From contig MU004182.1 in NCBI GenBank assembly GCA_010093605.1, positions 1,459,032-1,523,031 on the forward strand: a stretch of DNA of 64,000 nucleotides, in the 5' to 3' direction. The position numbers were made by a program, and so were the translations under genes. The notes beneath the pieces were generated by a model. The model was not told where the DNA came from. It was given only the letters and a program-made list of their open reading frames with translations, and did not search any database. Every line of letters begins with the position of its first letter. The first letter of the stretch is position 1. This stretch comes from Lophium mytilinum (taxonomy: Eukaryota > Ascomycota > Dothideomycetes > Mytilinidiales > Mytilinidiaceae). Below are positions 55,377-64,000 of this stretch, one piece after another.

Positions 55377-57212
55377 CTAATATACGTATCTAAAATGCAA
55401 GTTCTCCTTGTCCGTGAAATCTTTGAAGGCCAATCGATCGCCTTCGCGCTCATCCAAACCCAAACCGTCGCGTCTCTTATTTTCGCGACGCAATAGCACA
55501 TAGAGCACCAATGACAACAGTATGGTAATACAATAGCTATGAACATGGTCAGCAGTCAAATACTTCCCATAGCGTGATTGGGGGTTCTCGTCTTCTTACC
55601 AGATGATCAACCCCGTCCAAAGCTCGGGATAATGCTCGCTCTTCGTCTGACTCTTAATCAACTGCGGCCCAATAATATTGCCCACACAATACGCCACAAA
55701 GACCGCCGAAGCCATGAAACTCTTCTTAGTCTCGCCGGCAATATTCCCGGCACCGAGCCCAACTATCAAACCCACGACTGGGCCAAAGAACCCAATCAAC
55801 GAGTACCCAACCACAGGCGCAGCGGGGCGATGCCCCCATTTTGACTTCCAGATTATCACGAATCCCGCGATAACAGGCAGACAGCAGAGTAGAAGCGTTA
55901 TGATCCGGATATTGCGGTACCGCGAGCACAGCCACCCCGTCAATGGTATTCCAACCGCGCAGACGGCGCCGAGCGGGAACTGGAACAGAATGCTCTCGTA
56001 CGACGAGAAGCCGAATGTCGAGACGATTAGGGGGCCGAAGCCTGCTACAGCGCCGTTCACGGTGTACCTGTTTCGATTTAGAAATGCTGGGTTTGCGGAA
56101 TAGAAGGCGCACTCACGCTGACGCCATGATCAGCGCAATGAGCCAGACTTTCACATCGCAGCACGCCTCCCATATCTGCGCTTTCTTGATCTTCGGCGTC
56201 TTGATCCCCGTCTGACCAGCCCTCAGCCTCTCGACCGCCACGATGCGCTCGTCGGGGGTCAAGAACCATGCGTCTAAGGGCGAGTTCGGCAGGAAGAAGC
56301 AGCAGATGCCGAAGAGGAACGTCAGTCCGCCTGCGAGGACGTAGATGTACTGCCAGGACTTCAGCGCGCCGCCGTCGATTTTCGCGAAGCCGTAGTTCAG
56401 GCCGCCGCCGATGATCGTGAACCACCCCGTGCCGGAGAACCACCAGCTCTGTCGGAAAGCTTGCTCGGATTGGGTGTAGAAGCCGCTGATGATGGTCATG
56501 AAGGCGGTGGGGATGAGGGATTCGGTTACGCCTAGAGGTGGTGTTGGTGATCTGTTCTTCGTCAAGTCTTTGGGGAGGTTAGGGGGTTGCGTACCTAGGA
56601 AGAAGCGCTGGACTAGGAGGCCTTGCCATGTGGTTACTCCTGCGGTGGAGGCGCATATCACGGCCCATAGCATCACGACGGGGCCGAGGACTTGGCGCGT
56701 GTTGAAGTGCTGCAGGCTGTATGTCATGGGGTAGGAGCCGACGAGCTGGCCGAAGTAGAAGATTGAGGTTGCCCAGCTCAAGCGGGAGGTGTCTGTCGTT
56801 GGGGGCGTGACGGAGGTGTTTTTCACGGAGAGTTTGAGGTCGGTGGTCATGCCGAATAGGACGGCGCTGCCCAAGATGGCCTACATAGATATGCGAAGTT
56901 AGAGTCTGTAGGTAATGAGATGAATCTCATGTGTACCTTGTCGTAGTAGACCAATCCGTATCCTACAGCATCGATTTAGCCTTGTAGGATGGTAAGTTGT
57001 GGAAGAGAAATTTGGTATGTACCAATTACCATCACCGGCATCAGAAACCAGTCGATTTTTCTCAAGACTCGTCGTTCAAGCCCAGCATCGATAGATCGTG
57101 CTTCCTCGCCCACCAGGTCCAGAGCCGTCATGGTGGCGAAGTCTTTTTCTGCGCGACCGCTGGCTGTGTCATTGGCGGGTGCATCTGCACTCGTGATATT
57201 TGCGATAGACAT
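55377..57212 (-). CDS. MFS transporter, allantoate permease (Dal5/ACS) family
   Basis: It is a plasma-membrane anion:cation symporter of the Dal5 type, a group that takes up allantoate, ureidosuccinate, vitamins or other organic anions. Exons 57212-57023, 56962-56937 (only 26 bp), 56880-56595, 56531-56117, 56067-55600 and 55536-55377 give 514 residues. Landmarks are RRVLRKIDWFLMPVMVIGYG at the first span, YGLVYYDKAILG, SLQHFNTRQVLGPVVMLWA, GVTESLIPTAFMTIISGFYT, and the mid-loop SPLDAWFLTPDERIVAVERL. The C-terminal half starts TVNGAVAGFGPLIVSTFGF. The tail NKRRDGLGLDE with following DFTDKENLHFRYVY is the conserved end of this family. About twelve membrane spans are expected. The substrate is not determined by sequence. 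The neighbouring broken amidase hints at use of amide or ureide nitrogen, but that is inference. Confidence 0.93.
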
Positions 57213-58088
57213 GATAACAGAAAGGGCAGATCAAGCAATGCAAGTTGATCGTAAACACTTCCCGATTTTTCAGGAGGAATCCAATCTTTCGTCCTGAACA
57301 GCTTTGCCACCCGAGACCGTGAAGTGCTCAGGGAACGATTAGAACAGAACCCCGCACCTTACTTTAGGACAGGACTCCCGTATTAGACGTTAGATAAGTG
57401 ACCAACTGCTGGCGGGAGGATCGAAACTGTTCAACTAGAGATACGAAGTGCGAAATTACGGTGCTGTGAAAGCTAAAAGACCCCGCTACGTGTGTAGAGA
57501 GAACCCTAGTAGAAAAAACCGTAGAGCCATGGCGTGCCCCGCTGCTCAAACAATGAGGGGTGACAACCTTGCCCTGAGGGCGGTAACGTCGATAAAGCAT
57601 GTTGTCGTATACCATGGTTGTACACCTCATTTGCGCTGATTCCGTGCAGGGATTTGTGTTCACATGTCTCTGGAGGTCGGAGTTGGCATGACTTCACGTG
57701 ATCAATCAAAATATTACAGATCATCGAATCGATAAAACTAGTAGGAGCACTCGACTGCTCATGCTTTTCATACTCATTCATTGTTCTTTATACAACTCTG
57801 CTATCATAGTATTGACAAGAAAGCAAAATAAGGAAAATATCGATCCACTAAATCCCTAAGTAAATTCTCTTAATGTAGACATAGAAACAAAGCACCAAGC
57901 CTATCGGGGCTGCATCCAGCAAGCCCTCTCAAAAGCATGAACAAGAAGTCGGAAGCCCGACATGGACAAAGCAAAACCCATGACCTCGATGTGAGGTATA
58001 TGATGTCCCGGCGGTTTGCCTTGACCCCCTAGATATCCCACCCGGGCAGGAGAACCTTGGAAGCTCCGCGTAGGGAAATAATCAAGAC
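57213..58088. other. Intergenic, permease promoter and chitinase 3' region
   Basis: 876 bp. Short open frames occur with no domain. I see no repeat or RNA gene. Confidence 0.5.
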
Positions 58089-59653
<1,565 letters not shown>

Positions 59654-61651
59654 CTTGATCTCCGTGAAGGTTTGCCGATTCTGGAGAAAGTTGTGGGTGC
59701 TGGAGAAAGAAGGGTGGTTATAGCGAGAAGATATATATTCTACATAGCTCCGTCAAGCCATGTGAATGTCACTGTCGCGTGGCCGCGTGTTGTGGCCGTG
59801 GTAGAGCCCGTCACCGGAGTGATGCAACATTTGAAGGTCCCTTCACTGTGCGACATGGAACGTGGACGTACCTCTACAGTGGCTGCAAGAGCTACGACAA
59901 CATTGCGATCTTCCGCTGGGTGGTCCACTTGGGGCGTTGCCGCTATCGGAAAGGGAGATAGCGCATCGCAACGGGCCGGACCTGTGACATCGCAAGGGCA
60001 TATGTAGCGAGGGCGCTGCTCCAGTGAGCTGGCAACGAAGCTATCTTGACGATAAGAGCAGCTCTAAACGCCGAAGATGAATATTCAGTATCCTAGGTAC
60101 CTATAGATGTAACATTGCGGGCTGCTTGGGATATGCTCTGGGGTATGTATGCACTACGCGCGACGCGTGGTGTTGGTCATGGGCTATCGCGCCCTGTAAG
60201 TCTTTGATAAAGTTGCATAGTATTCTCCCCTATACCTAGCTAGGTGTGGTGGAGTGCATGGAGAAGGAGCCTTTTGGGGATGGAAGAGAAATATATTAAG
60301 TGGCGTTTGATAGACAGCGCCCGAATAGTGGCGTTTGACCATACTGTTTGAATGCTGGTGATTTGGCCGGGGGTATGAAAGGGGCCTACAAAGGAACAAA
60401 CACGTAAGAAAAGCAGCTGATCGGGTTCTGCTGTGACGAGGAAGTAACAACACATTGATAGTATCACATATAGGTCCAGTTAACATGCTTTGTGCCTCGG
60501 AAACTGCCATTAGTATGAAAATGATGGTAACTGGAGGCATACCTCCAGCATACATTTGCTAGAGAACGAGTATCTCCTAAAACGTCGAACGTGACGAGCG
60601 GATAGAAAATGACTGCAAAGACATCCCTGCGAAGGGTCACTCGGGAAAAGACACACCTTTGTTGCCAGCCTTGTAGTACTAGACAAGGTCAGGAGATTAG
60701 CCGCCGGCGCTGCTCTAGAGGTGGGATAGGGAACCGGCTATTGGGTCCGTCTGGAGCCGTGAACCGGAGCATCATCTTGTTTGGCGGCATTTGCTGTGTT
60801 CATGCAGGGCATGCTGGTAAAAGTCTGGAGATGGTGTTAGGAGCTGCGGGTTACGGTAACGATCCGCAGGGCCGAGATGGAGCCCGGCAAGGCTGTAGGC
60901 GAGAGGAAGCGATAGGTGAGGGTGCAGTAGAGTTGCAGGTACCCGCCAGCGAAGCACATCTGGCCAATGAAATGTAAGGGTCGAAGCTATGAAGCAACAT
61001 TCATAGAAAGTGAAGGTTAATATAACCTTGGAAGACATGTTACACTAGCCATGCTATGCTCTGGTACTACCTAAGACGGAAGCAATCTCGTCTCCACGCT
61101 ATTCGAGAGCGACTTCAGGGGGCGAAGGTACGGGGGTCACTCCAGGAGGTTATCTCGACCCCGCGATCACGGGCCACATCTCGCAGCAACGGTATCGCGA
61201 TTACCTACCCACATAGCGTCGATAGCGATAGGCCAGGTGTCGGCACTTGGTGTCATCTGCCGCGGGTCACCAGGGATACGGGTCATCCGAGAGGTGCGGC
61301 AAGCGAAGGTAAAGGTGTTGGAGACAGTGAAGTAGGTAAGAACGCAACCGTCTTTGGAGATGAGATGAAAGGAAATTAGAAGTATAGGGCGGCGTGATGA
61401 GACGGGATGCACGGATGGTGGTGAGAGAGGAACCGAGGACTTGCAGTTTTGATGCTAGTGCCAGAGTCCGTGCGGGGACATTCACCAGGCCCCGGAGTCA
61501 CGCAGCCTTACACGTGCATCGTCCGAATACCGTAGCAGGAACGCCATTACGCCTCCCTCCCTCACACAACAGAGATATAGCGTTTGGGTACGAGGTCCTG
61601 AAAGCTCTTGAATACAACAAAAGTGTATATATATGCCACTATGCTGTCGTT
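59654..61651. other. Intergenic, 2 kb, chitinase promoter
   Basis: It lies upstream of the chitinase and downstream of the next minus-strand gene. Several short frames exist on both strands but none has a recognisable motif or coding bias. A TATA-like site for the chitinase lies near its left edge. Confidence 0.5.
59730..59738 (-). promoter_or_regulatory. TATA-like box of the chitinase gene
   Basis: A TATATAT core lies about 78 bp upstream of the chitinase ATG on the coding strand (GAATATATATC). This is inferred from position and sequence only. Confidence 0.45.
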
Positions 61652-62359
61652 CTACTTCAAATTCAACTGATCTATTCTTCTCTCCTTCACCACCCTCCTA
61701 TCCATATTCTTCTGCGTCCCACTCACCCTCCCCGGCCTATACTTCCCCCCATACAGTTTCGCAGTATCTGCCTCATCCCTCACCCACAAGATATCATAAT
61801 CGCTCTCTTCCGTCATCGCAGCGTCCCTCTCATTATGATACCCCTGAACTACTCTGATCCCGTACCCCTCCTTCTCATACCGTTCTTCAACCTCTTTCTC
61901 TAGTCTCATAGCGTTAATTCGGACTTGTGTGGCATTCAATTTTCGATTTGCTCGTGGCATGTGCATGTATATCGTGATTCGGTCCGGTGCTACGCCGTGG
62001 TCGCGGAGGTAGGCGAGGCCCATCGTGTCCGCGCCGCCGGCATTGGACATGATGAAGGTGTCGCCGTGTGCAATGGCTGTGTCGAGGTGTGATGCGTACT
62101 GTGTATGGAATTGGGCGGTCGTTATGTCGATGTGACCCGAGATGAAGGCGACTCGTGGCCGTCTGCTATTTGCTGGATCTTTTTGGGGTAACCCCGTCGC
62201 TGGTGATTCAAGAACTGGTCTTGAGTTTGATTGTGGAGATATGTTTGTTGATGAGGCTATAGCTTTTGGGGATGGTTGAACCGTTGATTTGGGCTGTTGG
62301 GGAGTGGATGGCCTTCCTTTGCCAGCGACGGCTGCCCACGAGAGCGGTTGAGACTCCAT
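61652..62359 (-). CDS. SLOG-like Rossmann-fold protein, uncharacterised
   Basis: A single exon of 235 residues from the ATG at 62359. The first 65 residues are Ser/Pro/Gln-rich, beginning SQPLSWAAVAGKG. The folded part begins RPRVAFISGHIDITTAQF, resembling the SGHRD/SGSRD-like start of SLOG domains (the DprA/YpsA/LOG superfamily of nucleotide-binding folds). Further motifs support this: GDTFIMSNAGGADTMGLAYL, equivalent to the G-A-x-GAD loop, then DRITIYMHMPRANRK, and NERDAAMTEESDYDILWVRD, equivalent to the ER-x-x-M...D signature. Superfamily members bind nucleotides or their derivatives, but the function of the fungal group is not known to me. The family label is inference from motif order. 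Confidence 0.75.
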   Translation of the reverse strand: MESQPLSWAAVAGKGRPSTPQQPKSTVQPSPKAIASSTNISPQSNSRPVLESPATGLPQKDPANSRRPRVAFISGHIDITTAQFHTQYASHLDTAIAHGDTFIMSNAGGADTMGLAYLRDHGVAPDRITIYMHMPRANRKLNATQVRINAMRLEKEVEERYEKEGYGIRVVQGYHNERDAAMTEESDYDILWVRDEADTAKLYGGKYRPGRVSGTQKNMDRRVVKERRIDQLNLK

Positions 62360-63113
62360 TTGAAGAACGCGAAAGATGAAGGCAATCGTAAGTTCTTGAA
62401 ATGTTCACTCTTGACATCCCGTTGACTGTCGAATGGAGGCCATTCAGATATAAGTCAGATATTATGCGTGAGTCATCCAGCCACAAAGTTGACTCGTGGC
62501 TGTGCTGTAGGCATAGACATCTAGCACACGGGGCATAAGATCTATAGGTGACACGATTCTTTGAACCAGCCGTGCTGGGTGCGTATGCTACTGTTTGGTG
62601 TGCTTCAATGAGGTCCCCAGAATTTATTCGTGACGGAAGTTTCTCACTTTGGTCTTCACTGTTCTTCACTTTGAGCTATCTAACAAAACATTGAAACAGT
62701 CCAACCAGTGGCGTCAAAGCGTACACACAGGTGGGATTCCTATCACGTGCTACGCTTTCTCGCCGGGCGTGCCTGGGTAGTCCAATGAGTACACCGACCT
62801 TTCGAAGTCATAGGCCATCTTTAGTCCCTCAACTGAACCTTGCCTTACTCTATTGGGAGATTCTATGCAAAGAATTCTTGAAGAATACTGACTTCTAGAT
62901 CTCGGTGATCTCAATAGTGATGTTGAGATATGTCTTCATAGTGAAGGCGCTCACCGCATCTTGCAGGGCATACATCGTACGATGCGCACGTGTCTTAAAA
63001 ACTCTATCCGGAAATGACCATTCTGCCGGTACACGAAGTCCTCATGCGGACTACTTCTCTCTTCTCTCTGAAGTTGCATTCCTAACCCTCAACATCAACG
63101 TCAGTCTCCAAGG
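62360..63113. promoter_or_regulatory. Divergent upstream region, SLOG-like / DUF4267-like
   Basis: 754 bp between diverging start codons. An antisense frame continuing at 62208-62669 has no domain. No specific motif was recognised. Confidence 0.45.
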
Positions 63114-63509
63114 ATGGCTTTCCATCCTGGCCTCGGCCCAATCGGCACCCTCCGAACCTCCATCTTCCTCAGCTTCGCTTTCACGTCCATGGGCATCTTC
63201 ACCTTCGTCTCCCCTACTCAACCTAAAGTTTTCGGACTCCCCTCTGAGATCGCCACCCGGGTCTGGAGCCTCGTGAGTGTCCGCGACATCACCATGGGCG
63301 TGGCATACGGAGTCCTCGCGTGGCAGCGCAACTACGCCGGTATCAAAGCGCTGATAACTGCTCACGTTATCACTGGCGGCGTGGATGCGGCGACGGTGTG
63401 GAAGTATGGCGAGAAACCGAAGACGTGGGGCCACGCAGCTGGCACGACGGCGATGGCGGCCATTGTTGCGGGGTGGTGGTTGAATGGCAGAGAGGCTATC
63501 GAGTTTTGA
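63114..63509 (+). CDS. Small multi-spanning membrane protein, DUF4267-like
   Basis: A single exon of 131 residues. It reads as an integral membrane protein with three to four hydrophobic segments: SIFLSFAFTSMGIFTFVSP, then MGVAYGVLAW, then ALITAHVITGGVDAATVW, then GTTAMAAIVAGWWLNGREAI. The segment SVRDITMGVAYG and the Gly/Asp pair in GGVDAATV are typical of the DUF4267 type of fungal proteins. Function is unknown. The start ATG at 63114 gives a short N-terminus (MAFHPGLGPIGTLR). Confidence 0.85.
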   Translation: MAFHPGLGPIGTLRTSIFLSFAFTSMGIFTFVSPTQPKVFGLPSEIATRVWSLVSVRDITMGVAYGVLAWQRNYAGIKALITAHVITGGVDAATVWKYGEKPKTWGHAAGTTAMAAIVAGWWLNGREAIEF

Positions 63510-64000
63510 GGAGAAGAGGGGATGCTACCTCACCGATATGTGAGGCTGCCGACAGGTATCGTCTTCCAATCCATATCGCTTTATTCTAGCACTGACCGGC
63601 CAGTTAACAAGTCAAAGGGAAAATCCACTGGTCCTCATCACCATTGCGCACACTCCAGTAGACCGACTAGGGGCAAATCCTTATTCTTTGCGGAGACAAT
63701 AGAGGAAATAGTCGAACGGGGTTCTAGAGGGGGTTGGTTTGGCTAGACGCGGTTGCGGATAGATGCTTGCTCAACTTTGGTTTAGCGGTAACTAGTCGTT
63801 GCTTTCGGTGTCATCCACGAATCAGATAACCAATCTTTATGGACGAGTCTAATTATCACCCCCCTTTTTGCTACGTATCACCCCCCTTTTCACTCCATAT
63901 CACCCCCCCTACTTTTGACTAGCTCCGGGCCCGTATTTACATTGTTCCACCAATCAAACTCACTCGCTTGGCCCTCTTGTGCTCAATTCGAATTCAATCA
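63510..64000. other. Right edge, no supported gene
   Basis: 491 bp with short frames only. It contains the 22 bp tandem repeat listed next. Confidence 0.45.
63854..63917. repeat. Tandem repeat, 22 bp period, three copies
   Basis: Each unit starts TATCACCCCCC followed by a T-run and a variable end; units begin at 63854, 63876 and 63898. Confidence 0.9.

Noticed and set aside
59672-61651. Several 60-170 codon frames in the 2 kb chitinase upstream region
   Set aside because: None has a domain, a signal peptide or intron signals; they overlap on both strands.

Overview
The window looks like nuclear DNA of a filamentous ascomycete (Pezizomycotina; a dothideomycete would fit, but this is inference). 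Genes are close together, many are split by 45-100 bp introns with GT...CTAAC...AG signals, and the set is typically fungal: a Zn2Cys6 regulator, an H3K27 methyltransferase of the KMT6 type, Spc7, a Dal5-family permease and a GH18 chitinase. An AT-rich block carries the mark of repeat-induced point mutation (RIP). For most multi-exon genes I joined the exons by hand and checked that exon lengths sum to a multiple of three.

Layout. 0.7-28 kb is a core housekeeping segment: PPZ-type phosphatase (-), aldehyde dehydrogenase (-), N-terminal protein methyltransferase (+), MED8 (-), MPU1 (+), RAD2/XPG (+), KMT6/EZH2 (-), SPC7/KNL1 (+), a membrane protein with duplicated Cys-rich domains (-) and a WLM metalloprotease (-). 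From 28 to 37 kb the content is accessory and partly decayed: a RING-like protein, a small relic of an oxysterol-binding protein gene, an NmrA-like oxidoreductase converging on a Zn2Cys6 regulator, a broken sugar-transporter relic and an F-box-like protein.

From 36.5 to 54.9 kb lies an amidase gene split by a 15,980 bp insertion. The insertion has 166 bp LTRs at both ends and a 4 bp target duplication. Removing the insertion plus one copy of the duplication leaves a continuous 622-codon amidase frame whose nucleophile motif is the site of insertion. Inside are a RIP-destroyed gag/protease/integrase region (+), an unassigned AT-rich stretch with tandem repeats, and a RIP-destroyed LINE (-) with recognisable endonuclease, reverse transcriptase and zinc-knuckle remnants.

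From 55 to 64 kb are a Dal5/allantoate-type permease (-), a secreted GH18 chitinase (-), a SLOG-like Rossmann protein (-), a small DUF4267-like membrane protein (+) and a 22 bp tandem repeat near the right edge. The amidase and the permease may once have formed a nitrogen-scavenging pair. No rRNA, tRNA or CRISPR feature was recognised.
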